Shown here: positions 56,715 through 64,000 of the stretch, one piece after another
Position numbering within the stretch: position 1 is the stretch's first letter
Layout of the letters: every line of letters starts with the position of its first letter
NCBI RefSeq assembly: GCF_003026395.1
Contig: NZ_PYOO01000016.1
Span: 1 to 64,000 of the forward strand
Origin: Photobacterium iliopiscarium
GTDB taxonomy: Bacteria > Pseudomonadota > Gammaproteobacteria > Enterobacterales > Vibrionaceae
Direction: 5' to 3'
DNA length: 64,000 nucleotides
Position numbers and translations under genes: made by a program
Notes under the pieces: generated by a model
Databases searched by the model: none
What the model saw: only the letters and a program-made list of their open reading frames with translations
What the model was told of the DNA's origin: nothing

Positions 56715-58247
56715 ATGACACTTGCTATTATTCACAGTCGAGCTTGTGTGGGCGTAGAAGCCCCATCAGTAACTGTTGAGGTACATTTAAGTAATGGTAT
56801 GCCGAGTTTCACCTTGGTCGGATTGCCAGAAACGACCGTAAAAGAAGCTAAAGATCGTGTAAGAAGCGCGATTATCAATGCTCAATTTGAATTTCCATCA
56901 CGACGTATTACGGTTAATTTAGCCCCTGCTGATTTACCTAAAGAAGGTGGACGGTTTGACTTACCGATTGCGCTTGGCATTTTAGCGGCATCAGGGCAAA
57001 TTCCCTCTGATAAATTAGCGCAGTATGAGTTTATTGGTGAATTAGCATTATCGGGAGATTTACGATCGGTTAAAGGGGCATTACCCGCTGCATTAGCGGC
57101 ATTAAAAGCCAAACGTTGTTTAATTGTGCCGAATCAAAATGGTGATCAAGTGGCTTTGGTTGCTCAAGAACAACATAAATCAGCACCAACATTATTAGCT
57201 GTTTGTGGCTTTTTGTGCGGTCAACAACAACTGCAATTACATCTTCAGCCGCGCTCAGACGTTCCGCCTATCGTTGTTAATGAACCGCGTGATATGCAAG
57301 ATATTATTGGTCAGCAACAAGGTAAACGCGCTTTAGAAATAGCCGCTGCGGGAAGTCATAATTTATTATTATTGGGGCCGCCGGGTACGGGAAAAACCAT
57401 GTTGGCTTCTCGTTTACGGGATTTATTACCCCCAATGACGCATCAAGAAGCGATAGAAACCGCGGCGGTGGCTTCTTTGACTCAGCAATCATTGCATCAA
57501 GGTAATTGGCTTGATCGTCCTTTTCGAACTCCGCACCACTCCAGTTCAATGGCTGCTTTAGTGGGGGGTGGGTCGGTGCCTAAGCCGGGAGAAATATCAC
57601 TTGCACATAATGGACTGTTATTTTTAGATGAGATGCCTGAGTTTGAACGTAAGGTGTTAGATTCTTTGCGAGAGCCGTTAGAGTCTGGGCAAATTGTGAT
57701 TTCACGTGCTACCGCAAAAACTACTTTTCCGGCTCGATTCCAACTAATCGGCGCACTAAATCCAAGCCCTACTGGTTACTACGAAGGCAATCAATCACGG
57801 ACGAATCCACAGGCAATTTTGCGGTATTTAAGTCGTTTATCAGGCCCGTTGTTAGATCGGTTTGATATGTCGTTAGAAATTCCCGCGCTGCCTCGCGGTA
57901 CACTAACCACGGGGGGTGATCGTGGTGAACCGAGTTCAGTTATAAAGGCGCGAGTTGATCAAGCTCGTGAACGCATGCTAGCTCGTTGTGGCAAAGTGAA
58001 TGCGTTACTTTCTACTCGGGAATTAGATAAATATTGCGCGTTGTCATTTAAAGATGCCGAGTTTTTAGAAAATGCATTACACAAGTTGGGATTATCAGTG
58101 CGTGCTTATCACCGAATTATAAAGGTTGCGCGTACCATTGCTGATTTAGCCGAGCAGGATAAGATTCAGCGGGCTCATTTAGCGGAAGCGTTAGGTTATC
58201 GATCAATGGATAGATTGTTGAAACAACTGAGTTGTCAGGTTATTTAG
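56715..58247 (+). CDS. comM: ComM / YifB-family Mg-chelatase-like ATPase
   Basis: The product is 510 aa (E. coli YifB 506). ComM is a hexameric AAA+ helicase that promotes branch migration during natural transformation in Vibrio. An N-terminal Lon-protease-like fold (about 1-170) contains GMPSFTLVGLPETTVKEAKDRV. The ATPase has Walker A GPPGTGKTM and Walker B LLFLDEMPEF, and the C-terminal segment is Mg-chelatase-like. The ATG at 56715 has TGGAG 8 bp upstream and gives the family N-terminus; a GTG (56688) and an ATG (56703) upstream lack support. It is divergent from ilvL-ilvG. Confidence 0.94.
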   Translation: MTLAIIHSRACVGVEAPSVTVEVHLSNGMPSFTLVGLPETTVKEAKDRVRSAIINAQFEFPSRRITVNLAPADLPKEGGRFDLPIALGILAASGQIPSDKLAQYEFIGELALSGDLRSVKGALPAALAALKAKRCLIVPNQNGDQVALVAQEQHKSAPTLLAVCGFLCGQQQLQLHLQPRSDVPPIVVNEPRDMQDIIGQQQGKRALEIAAAGSHNLLLLGPPGTGKTMLASRLRDLLPPMTHQEAIETAAVASLTQQSLHQGNWLDRPFRTPHHSSSMAALVGGGSVPKPGEISLAHNGLLFLDEMPEFERKVLDSLREPLESGQIVISRATAKTTFPARFQLIGALNPSPTGYYEGNQSRTNPQAILRYLSRLSGPLLDRFDMSLEIPALPRGTLTTGGDRGEPSSVIKARVDQARERMLARCGKVNALLSTRELDKYCALSFKDAEFLENALHKLGLSVRAYHRIIKVARTIADLAEQDKIQRAHLAEALGYRSMDRLLKQLSCQVI

Positions 58248-58249
58248 AA

Positions 58250-58281
58250 CAAAAAAAAGAGGCTAATCAAAGCCTCCTTTT
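58250..58281. terminator. Bidirectional terminator between comM and dsbA
   Basis: GAGGCT pairs with AGCCTC around AATCAA, with an A-rich run before and CTTTTT after. It serves comM and possibly dsbA on the minus strand. Confidence 0.8.
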
Positions 58282-58310
58282 TGATAATCATGATTGCTGA
58301 TTGAGTAATG

Positions 58311-58913
58311 TTATTTCTTGAGTAAGAAATTAACTAATTCAAAATATTCGTCAGCTGATTTAATTTTTCCCGTTTGAACTAAGTATTTATTATTAACCAC
58401 TACCGCGGGTACGCCTGTTAATCCTGCATCGTTAAAGGCTTTATCAAAACGACTGACCATTGAGTTAACCGCAAAGCTATTGAAGGCACCATCAAATTCG
58501 GCTGCCGGTACACCTTCATCAATGAAGATTTGGCGTACTTCTGCTTCATCACGCGGTGGTTGGTTAAGGGTATGAATACGGTTAAATAACACCGGTAGCA
58601 TTTTGTCGCTGTCGTTTAATACAACGGCTGTTGCAAATGCTTTGCTCATCACTTTACCCATTGGGCCGCCCATAAATGACACATGCATTTTTTGCAGTTT
58701 GGCATTGTCTGGCAACTTGGTTTTCAATTCTCGAATCATCGGTTCAAATTGAAAACAATGCGGGCAGTAAAGTGAAAAGAACTCAGTCACAATCGGAGTG
58801 CTTGATTGCGGTTGATCTAATACCTTGTAGTAGTCGCCTTCCGTAAATTTGGCTGCGTGAACAGAAAAAGACAATAAAGCAGCGCTGACTAGCGCAAGTA
58901 AGTTTTTCATCAT
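58311..58913 (-). CDS. dsbA: Thiol:disulfide interchange protein DsbA
   Basis: The product is 200 aa. It is a periplasmic thioredoxin-fold oxidase that introduces disulfides into exported proteins and is reoxidised by DsbB. The Sec signal peptide is cleaved after VHA (residue 20). The active site is C50-P-H-C53, and the cis-proline loop is TGVPAVVV (about 165-172). Length is typical (Vibrio TcpG 200). AGGA lies ahead of a double ATG. It follows srkA in a minus-strand cluster, the same order as in E. coli (yihD-srkA-dsbA). Confidence 0.97.
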   Translation of the reverse strand: MMKNLLALVSAALLSFSVHAAKFTEGDYYKVLDQPQSSTPIVTEFFSLYCPHCFQFEPMIRELKTKLPDNAKLQKMHVSFMGGPMGKVMSKAFATAVVLNDSDKMLPVLFNRIHTLNQPPRDEAEVRQIFIDEGVPAAEFDGAFNSFAVNSMVSRFDKAFNDAGLTGVPAVVVNNKYLVQTGKIKSADEYFELVNFLLKK

Positions 58914-58991
58914 TTAGGAGTTCCTGATTATCCGTATCGTTAATTAGATATTAGCTGAGTATAATAATTAATAATGTTATTTTATAGTCAA

Positions 58992-59978
58992 TTACCACTG
59001 AGGCATTAACTGTAATGGTGCTTCATTTAAGGTAAAAATTTGTTCTTTAAAGGCTAAAACCTGACCTTCCCAATATTTTGCATCGCCAAACCACGGAAAT
59101 GCGCGTGGAAATGCTGGATCTTGCCAACGTTTTGCCAACCAAGCCATATAGTGCACCATTCTTAGAGCACGTAAAGGTTCTATTAATTTAAGTTGGCGTG
59201 GATCAAAATCTGCAAACTCATTATAAGCTTCTAGAATCGTATCGAGTTGCGCGAGTTGATCATGACGCTCGCCATTAAGCATCATCCATAAATCTTGGAT
59301 TGCTGGACCGTTACGGGCATCATCTAGATCGACAAACATCGGTCCATCTCGCCATAAAATATTACCGGGATGACAATCCCCATGCAGCCGTAACGCTGGC
59401 CAGTCAGTTGACCAATGTGCTTCAATTTCAGTAATTAAGCGATCAAGATCGGTAAAAAATGTTTTTTTAAGATAATCAGGAATGAAGTCGCTATTAGCAA
59501 GTACTTGACGTGGTTGATAAACATATTCTTCTAAACCTAATGTTGGGCGATGGACAAATGGTTGACGTTGACCCACTTGGTGAATGCGACCTAAAAAGCG
59601 TCCAACCCACTCTAACTGATCGAAGTTATCGACTTCAAATTGACGACCACCGACGCTTGGAAAAACGGCAAACCGATAGCCATTATAATGATGTAGCGTA
59701 TTGCCATTGATAGCGATTGGTGCGGCAACCGGAATATCTTGCTGTTCAAGCTCAAGCGTAAACTGGTGCTCTTCATTGATCTGCTCATCACTCCAACGAG
59801 CAGGACGATAAAATTTAGTCACATAACGTTGGCCATCTTCCGCTTTAAATTGATAAACGCGATTTTCATAACTATTGAGTGCCAATAAACCGGACTCAGC
59901 ATGTACTTCAACGCTATCTAACGCGTCGAGTAGTACATCGGGGCTGAGATCTGCAAAACTAAAACTTTGTTTTTCCAT
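58992..59978 (-). CDS. srkA: Stress response kinase SrkA (YihE/RdoA)
   Basis: The product is 328 aa (E. coli 328). It is a cytoplasmic Ser/Thr protein kinase of the choline-kinase-like fold, linked to the Cpx envelope stress response and to protection from oxidative killing. The catalytic loop is HGDCHPGNIL with D201 and N206, and the metal-binding D217 is in FVDLDDARNGP. It is followed by dsbA after about 78 bp. In E. coli the two are co-transcribed under Cpx control; here co-transcription is likely but not proven. Confidence 0.95.
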   Translation of the reverse strand: MEKQSFSFADLSPDVLLDALDSVEVHAESGLLALNSYENRVYQFKAEDGQRYVTKFYRPARWSDEQINEEHQFTLELEQQDIPVAAPIAINGNTLHHYNGYRFAVFPSVGGRQFEVDNFDQLEWVGRFLGRIHQVGQRQPFVHRPTLGLEEYVYQPRQVLANSDFIPDYLKKTFFTDLDRLITEIEAHWSTDWPALRLHGDCHPGNILWRDGPMFVDLDDARNGPAIQDLWMMLNGERHDQLAQLDTILEAYNEFADFDPRQLKLIEPLRALRMVHYMAWLAKRWQDPAFPRAFPWFGDAKYWEGQVLAFKEQIFTLNEAPLQLMPQW

Positions 59979-60084
59979 GACTGAATCCTGAATCTGGCTT
60001 GGATGAGTGACTTAGCTTAACCGCGAATGGGATTAAAACAAATTAAACATTGTGGTGATGATTGGTGAAGGGAAGGATTTTTTC

Positions 60085-60117
60085 GCTAAAAAAAGCCAGT
60101 TAGTGATAACTGGCTTC
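60085..60117 (-). terminator. Rho-independent terminator of yihD
   Basis: On the minus strand AGCCAGTTA pairs perfectly with TAACTGGCT around a short loop, followed by T7. It lies about 30 bp after the yihD stop, so srkA must have its own promoter. Confidence 0.9.
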
Positions 60118-60146
60118 ATAAATAAGGTTAAACGATTATTTTGTGA

Positions 60147-60413
60147 TTATTTGATAATACCGCGTGCGCGTAAGATAGCGGTTTTAAAATCGTTTTCGCA
60201 ATCTTTAGCAAGGCCGGGGATCATGGCGTCTTTGTCGCTATTACGCATTTTTAAATGATAAATTAATACATCATCCGTTAATGACTCTAGTGGACCTTGG
60301 TATTTTGCTTCTGTGGCTAATTTTAGTAAGAACTCGACTAAGTTAAGATCAGGATCTTTTTTCCACTCGGGATGCAGTAATTCAATTAGTTCATTAACGC
60401 GATGGGTTTTCAT
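60147..60413 (-). CDS. yihD: YihD family protein (DUF1040)
   Basis: The product is 88 aa (E. coli YihD 89), a soluble, helical protein of unknown function. The start [20 protein letters not shown] and the [11 protein letters not shown] segment are typical of the family. CGGAG precedes the ATG by 7 bp. It sits upstream of srkA-dsbA as in E. coli but is separated from them by a strong terminator. Confidence 0.92.
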   Translation of the reverse strand: MKTHRVNELIELLHPEWKKDPDLNLVEFLLKLATEAKYQGPLESLTDDVLIYHLKMRNSDKDAMIPGLAKDCENDFKTAILRARGIIK

Positions 60414-60536
60414 TGTTAACTCCGTAGCTTGGGCTGAATCAATCGTTATACGACTGTATTATCATTATTTTAGTGCGGATAAATTATAACAAACCCTGCT
60501 CGGTTACAATGTATGTCTTGTGCCAAAATAATATTA

Positions 60537-60560
60537 ATAAAAAAGCAGCCAGAGCTGCTT
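60537..60560 (-). terminator. Rho-independent terminator after the small ORF
   Basis: On the minus strand AAGCAGC pairs with GCTGCTT around a TCTG loop, followed by a T-rich tract. It lies 11 bp after the stop of the 60571-60771 ORF and upstream of yihD, suggesting a transcript ends here. Confidence 0.85.
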
Positions 60561-60570
60561 AATATTAGGG

Positions 60571-60771
60571 CTAACGTTGTTGCTGTTGGTTGATCGTCAG
60601 TTCTGGCAATATTTGTTGCTGATCTAATTGTGCTTCTGCCGTGGTTAAATGGACGTCAGTTGTTGGCGTTTTGTTTGTGTTAACCTTAAAGTGGGGTGCG
60701 TGGGAACTGGCACGTAAACGTGATGGACTTCGTGGGGTACTTGCATACCTGACGGGGGATGCTGGGCGCAT
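60571..60771 (-). CDS. Possible small protein, 66 aa, Pro/Gln/Thr-rich, unknown
   Basis: The product is 66 aa. It has a basic, proline- and serine-rich first half (RYASTPRSPSRLRASSHAP) and an acidic, glutamine-rich second half ending INQQQQR. AGGTGA lies 4 bp before the ATG, and a strong terminator lies 11 bp past the stop, which argues for a real transcript. Codon choice in the second half resembles that of neighbours; the first half looks less gene-like. It could instead be a non-coding RNA. I recognise no family. Confidence 0.35.
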   Translation of the reverse strand: MRPASPVRYASTPRSPSRLRASSHAPHFKVNTNKTPTTDVHLTTAEAQLDQQQILPELTINQQQQR

Positions 60772-61018
60772 ATGTCACCTATTGTCAGGCTCATCCATGG
60801 CCAAAAAATTAAAAATATCTCTGAAGGGAAAACTCCCTGCTGGGTAGAACCCATCCACCAGACTATTGCTTGGTTATTAATCGAATCGCGCAGAGGATAG
60901 CAACCAGATTATTAAAAGTCGAGCATAAAATAAGCAATAAAATGCTAATATTTAATTATTACGTTGTTTCCATAGTAACTATTGCAATAATAGAGTCCTT
61001 GATGCACCGTGTCGTTCG

Positions 61019-61038
61019 ACCTTTATCGAAATAAAGGT
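61019..61038. promoter_or_regulatory. Perfect inverted repeat upstream of the GntR gene
   Basis: ACCTTTAT-CGAA-ATAAAGGT is an 8-bp perfect dyad with a 4-nt loop, about 79 bp before the GntR start codon. It could be an operator for the adjacent regulator or a stable hairpin in its 5' leader. Confidence 0.5.
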
Positions 61039-61116
61039 TACGGCAGTGATTGGTATTTAGGGATTACCCTCTTTAGCGCTAGTCAGTGGCACAACAGAAG
61101 CCTTGGGAGAGGATCT

Positions 61117-61794
61117 ATGGAGCAGGAGCAGCAACGTATTGTTGCCAATCGTAACTTATCTTACCGATTAGCAGAGTCTATTGGTCGTCGTATATTAATT
61201 GGCGATCCTGCCCCTGGCGGTATTTTACCGGGTGAAGTTGAGTTAGGTGAAATGTATGGCGTAAGTCGCACTGCCGTACGTGAAGCCATAAAAATGTTAG
61301 CAGCGAAAGGCATGGTGTTGCCACGTCCGCGCATTGGCACACGAGTAATGCCAAAGAAAAATTGGAATTATCTTGATCAAGATTTGTTAGCTTGGTTAGA
61401 TTTTGATGCAGATTCACAATTGATTGTGGAGTATCAAAAAGTACGTTTAACGCTAGAGCCCGAAGCCGCAGCATTAGCCGCTGAGCATGCGACAGTAGAA
61501 GATCGGCTTGAGTTTGAACAATTGATGCAGCAAATGCACCAGATGAAAGATAACTTTGATCAAGAACGCTGGATTGAAATTGATACCCGCTTTCACCAGT
61601 TAGTGTATTTTTCTTCAGGTAATCATTTTATTAGCCCATTTGGAAACTTGTTTAAAGCGGTGTTTGAAAATTATTTTCGCGTTGTTACCCGTGAGCAAGT
61701 GATGAAGCTTGATGTCCATCAACGAATTGTTGATGGTATTTTAGGTCGTGATCCAGATGTTGCCCGTCAAGCAACGTTAGAGTTATTACAATAG
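61117..61794 (+). CDS. GntR-family (FadR/FCD subfamily) transcriptional regulator
   Basis: The product is 225 aa from the ATG at 61117, which has GAGAGGA upstream; the frame extends 36 codons further without family character. The winged helix-turn-helix spans about 15-80 (LPGEVELGEMYGVSRTAVREAIKML). The FCD effector domain runs from about 100, with likely metal ligands D156, H160 and H201. NWNYLDQDLLAWL recalls DgoR/LgoR-type sugar-acid regulators. The C-terminus stops at ATLELLQ, slightly shorter than typical relatives. No metabolic operon lies beside it, so the ligand is unknown. Confidence 0.85.
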   Translation: MEQEQQRIVANRNLSYRLAESIGRRILIGDPAPGGILPGEVELGEMYGVSRTAVREAIKMLAAKGMVLPRPRIGTRVMPKKNWNYLDQDLLAWLDFDADSQLIVEYQKVRLTLEPEAAALAAEHATVEDRLEFEQLMQQMHQMKDNFDQERWIEIDTRFHQLVYFSSGNHFISPFGNLFKAVFENYFRVVTREQVMKLDVHQRIVDGILGRDPDVARQATLELLQ

Positions 61795-61810
61795 TTGATA
61801 AATGATACAA

Positions 61811-61835
61811 CGGAGCCAAATGGCTCCTTTTTTTT
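61811..61835 (+). terminator. Rho-independent terminator of the GntR gene
   Basis: GGAGCC pairs with GGCTCC around AAAT, followed by T8, 17 bp after the stop. Confidence 0.9.
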
Positions 61836-61950
61836 ATCAATGATAAAACCTGCGTAAAGTGACTAACAAAAAGTTGCTTAATTTAAGCTTACAAGTGTAA
61901 GCTGAAAAATAATAACTATTGAATTAAGTGTCTTTTGGGATATATAAACC

Positions 61951-62607
61951 ATGAGTAATGTGATCAAACGTGAACTAGGTTATTCAACAACGGAAGAAGT
62001 CGCGAATAGTGTTAGTCACGGTCTTGGGCTGTTGTTTTCAGTGTTTGGTCTGTATTTGTTGCTAGATAAAGCTTTTTCATTGCAAGCAGATACATTAAGT
62101 ATTGTCAGTTATATTGTTTATGGCGTGAGTATGATTTTATTGTACCTCGCTTCAACCCTGTACCATGCAATTCCAAATGTAGCGGCTAAAAAGCCCCTAA
62201 AAATTTTTGACCATTGTGCGATTTATTTATTAATCGCTGGCACCTATACCCCGTTTCTATTGATTGCGTTGCGGACGCCATTAGCGCTAGGGTTAATGGT
62301 GATATTATGGATATTTGCGCTGCTGGGTATTATCGCTAAAATTATTTTTATCCATCGTTTTAAAAAATTGTCGCTATGGATGTATCTGGCGATGGGATGG
62401 GCATCAGTGATTGTCATTTACCAATTAGCGATATCATTAGCGCCCGGTGGACTTGTGCTATTAGGGCTCGGCGGTGTGATTTACTCTTTAGGGGTGGTGT
62501 TTTACGTTAATAAACGGATTCCGTATAACCATGCTATTTGGCATTTGTTTGTTTTAGGTGGTTCAATTTGTCATTTTTGTGCGATTTATTTTTATATTAA
62601 ACCGTAG
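61951..62607 (+). CDS. trhA: Hemolysin III family (TrhA/YqfA, PAQR-like) membrane protein
   Basis: The product is 218 aa (E. coli YqfA/TrhA 219). It has seven transmembrane helices. The PAQR-superfamily metal-ligand motifs are present: ANSVSHGLG near residue 20, STLYHAIP with [17 protein letters not shown] in the middle, and [16 protein letters not shown] near the end. E. coli TrhA is linked to membrane fatty-acid homeostasis, and the hemolysin name comes from a Bacillus relative. No obvious Shine-Dalgarno sequence precedes the ATG. It ends at a bidirectional terminator facing trkH. Confidence 0.92.
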   Translation: MSNVIKRELGYSTTEEVANSVSHGLGLLFSVFGLYLLLDKAFSLQADTLSIVSYIVYGVSMILLYLASTLYHAIPNVAAKKPLKIFDHCAIYLLIAGTYTPFLLIALRTPLALGLMVILWIFALLGIIAKIIFIHRFKKLSLWMYLAMGWASVIVIYQLAISLAPGGLVLLGLGGVIYSLGVVFYVNKRIPYNHAIWHLFVLGGSICHFCAIYFYIKP

Positions 62608-62629
62608 CGAATCGTCGTAAATTCTATTC

Positions 62630-62660
62630 AAAAAAAGAGAGCGCTTCGCGCTCTCTTTTT
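62630..62660. terminator. Bidirectional terminator between trhA and trkH
   Basis: AAAGAGAGCGC pairs with GCGCTCTCTTT around a TTC-containing loop, flanked by A and T runs. It ends trhA on the plus strand and trkH on the minus strand. Confidence 0.92.
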
Positions 62661-62686
62661 GTTTTTTTAGGCTTTAATTTCGAATA

Positions 62687-64000
62687 TTAATCACGCCAAA
62701 AAGCGGGAGCAAAAACCACTAACACAGTTAATATTTCCAAGCGTCCCATTAGCATACCTAAACTTAACGTCCATTTTGATAAATCCGGTAAGCTGGCAAA
62801 GTTACCTGTTGGACCAATCACGGTCCCCATTCCTGGACCGACGTTAGCAACTGCGGTAACAGCACCCGTAATACTGGTGATTGGATCTAAACCTTGTAAT
62901 GCTAATACTGCCGCAATCACAATAATGGTCATGATAAAAGTAAACACCAATGCCACCACTGAACGGACGATATCATCGGTAACTGGGCGACCGTTATAAC
63001 GTTGAATGAACAGCGCTGATGGGTGAATAGATTGCATGATGTGCTTACGTAATAGCGCAAAGGCAATTTGGAAGCGGAAGATTTTAATACCACCACTGGT
63101 TGAGCCAGAACAAGCACCAACTAATAATGTAAACGCAAAAATAATGGTCGGTAATGGACCCCAAGCAGTAAAGTCGCCCAGGCCAAAGCCGGTTGTGGTA
63201 ACCACTGAAATGATATTAAAAAATGACAATCGCATTGCATCAAGGACGGAATAACCTTTATTAAAGATTAAACAGGCCGCAACAATTAAACTCGCAACCA
63301 CCACAAATAAGGTATAGCCCTTTACTTGTGCATCACCAAACAAGGTGCGAGGATGGCGCTTCCTTAATGCTTGGACAAACAATAAGAACGGTAACCCGCC
63401 AGCAAACATAAAGAAGGTTGCTACCCATTGTGCGCTGTGTGAAAAGTGATTCATTGAACCGTCAGAGGTTGAATAACCCCCCGTTGAAAGCGTCGTAAAA
63501 GCGTGGTTAATCGCATCAAAGGTATTCATGCCTGCGAACATAAACGCGATGATACATAACACAGTTAAAATCAAATAAACGTTGATGATATTTTTAGCGA
63601 CACTTTTAGTGCGGGGTGAGCTTTTATCTGACCAGTCTGACGATTCTGTTTGAAAGAGTCGCATGCCACCGACATTAAGCATCGGTAAAATAGCTACCCC
63701 CATCACAATAAATCCGACACCACCCAACCATTGCAACGTTGAGCGCCACAGTAAAATACTGGGTGCCATTTGATCGAGACCGCTTAATACCGTTGAGCCC
63801 GTGGTGGTGATGCCTGACATGGTTTCAAAATACGCATCGGTAAAACTGATGTGATTAATGAACACAAATGGCAGCGCCGCAAACGCACTGGCAACAGTCC
63901 ACACTAAAGTGGTGATCAGGAACATATCCCGTACACTGAGCTTAAACTCGTCAGTTTTACCGTAAGAAAGTAACAAGAATGCCACGGAGTGAGTGATAAT
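62687..64000 (-). CDS. trkH: Trk potassium uptake protein TrkH, second copy (5' end cut by window)
   Basis: At least 432 aa of a TrkH-type K+ channel subunit are present. The reading frame stays open through the right edge, and relative to a full-length 485-aa TrkH about 50 N-terminal residues are missing; the GTG at 63985 is therefore not a real start. Selectivity-loop motifs are visible (TTTGSTVLSGL, TLSTGGYSTSDGS, VTTTGFGLGDF, ANVGPGMG). It differs clearly from the 1182-2639 copy, so the two are paralogues rather than a recent duplication. In Vibrio relatives a trkA gene lies next to one trkH; if so here, it is beyond the window. Confidence 0.95.
   Translation of the reverse strand: MITHSVAFLLLSYGKTDEFKLSVRDMFLITTLVWTVASAFAALPFVFINHISFTDAYFETMSGITTTGSTVLSGLDQMAPSILLWRSTLQWLGGVGFIVMGVAILPMLNVGGMRLFQTESSDWSDKSSPRTKSVAKNIINVYLILTVLCIIAFMFAGMNTFDAINHAFTTLSTGGYSTSDGSMNHFSHSAQWVATFFMFAGGLPFLLFVQALRKRHPRTLFGDAQVKGYTLFVVVASLIVAACLIFNKGYSVLDAMRLSFFNIISVVTTTGFGLGDFTAWGPLPTIIFAFTLLVGACSGSTSGGIKIFRFQIAFALLRKHIMQSIHPSALFIQRYNGRPVTDDIVRSVVALVFTFIMTIIVIAAVLALQGLDPITSITGAVTAVANVGPGMGTVIGPTGNFASLPDLSKWTLSLGMLMGRLEILTVLVVFAPAFWRD

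Larger units (their letters stand above)
60414..61116. other. 703-bp intergenic region between yihD and the GntR gene
   Basis: The region has no confidently assigned gene. It contains a low-confidence small minus-strand ORF (60571-60771) with its own terminator, overlapping shadow ORFs on both strands, and a perfect hairpin (61019-61038) upstream of the GntR gene. The segment at about 60690-60860 is more GC-rich than its surroundings and rich in short self-complementary stretches (for example GGGAAAACTCCC at 60827-60838), so a structured RNA is an alternative. Confidence 0.6.

Noticed and set aside
60641..60854. Overlapping ORFs on both strands around 60.7 kb (68 and 69 codons)
   Set aside because: They are mutual shadows. 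Only the 60571-60771 frame has both a ribosome site and a terminator, and even that is uncertain.
60571..60860. Spot 42 (spf) small RNA
   Set aside because: The characteristic Spot 42 5' sequence and the polA/engB neighbours are absent.
61009..61116. 36-codon N-terminal extension of the GntR regulator
   Set aside because: It crosses a perfect inverted repeat and lacks family character; the ATG at 61117 has a good ribosome site.

Overview
This window is a replication-origin-proximal stretch of a gammaproteobacterial chromosome of the Vibrionaceae type, and most likely Photobacterium. That assignment rests on protein-level resemblance and gene order, not on a database search. It is AT-rich and contains no recognisable insertion sequence, prophage, integron or CRISPR array. 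Nearly every gene is a core housekeeping gene. The mioC-oriC-mnmG origin, the dnaA-dnaN-recF-gyrB block, the rpmH-rnpA-yidD-yidC-mnmE block, rsmG-parAB, the complete atp operon, and glmU/glmS all appear in the order expected near a Vibrio-type origin.

Layout. 1-650: 5' end of a 16S rRNA gene (minus strand) with its leader and a strong rrn promoter. 650-8100: hemG, trkH and yigZ (minus), then fadBA (plus) behind a FadR-like operator, then acuI. 8100-11050: a LysR regulator, two small membrane-protein genes flanking tusA, and an OmpA-type lipoprotein. 11300-15900: glyQS, a perfect-looking parS site, and avtA. 15900-22430: gyrB, recF, dnaN and dnaA (minus) and the GATC-rich dnaA control region. 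22430-24680: a three-gene amino-acid ABC importer. 24680-28720: rpmH (too short for a 60-residue ORF cut-off), rnpA, yidD, yidC and mnmE. 28780-32160: a cobalamin-adenosyltransferase-like gene divergent from a BtuF/C/D-like ABC importer. 32160-33380: mioC and oriC, with three AT-rich 13-mers, DnaA boxes and 14 GATC sites in about 270 bp. 33380-44800: mnmG, rsmG, parA, parB and atpIBEFHAGDC. 45000-49350: glmU, then a DeoR regulator with glmS. 49350-56530: an XRE regulator, then ilvGMEDA (minus) with an ilvL leader peptide and attenuator. 56700-64000: comM, dsbA-srkA, yihD, a poorly understood intergenic stretch, a GntR/FCD regulator, a hemolysin-III family gene and a second trkH cut by the window edge.

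How the parts work together. oriC (about 33.0-33.3 kb), the parAB genes (36-37.6 kb) and parS (14.4 kb) form the initiation and segregation apparatus. dnaA and mioC, on the same side of oriC, each have GATC-rich upstream DNA with DnaA-box-like 9-mers. Translation, tRNA modification, membrane-protein insertion and ATP synthase genes cluster here, as is usual for high-dosage origin-proximal positions. Regulation visible in sequence includes the FadR operator before fadB, the ilvL attenuator, inverted repeats ahead of the glmS-linked DeoR gene and ahead of the XRE and GntR genes, and many Rho-independent terminators.

No dramatic unknown system is evident. The best candidates for a second look are the origin-adjacent adenosyltransferase/ABC importer module, the paired small membrane genes around tusA, the XRE gene with several upstream palindromes, and the 60.4-61.1 kb region with a small terminator-backed ORF.
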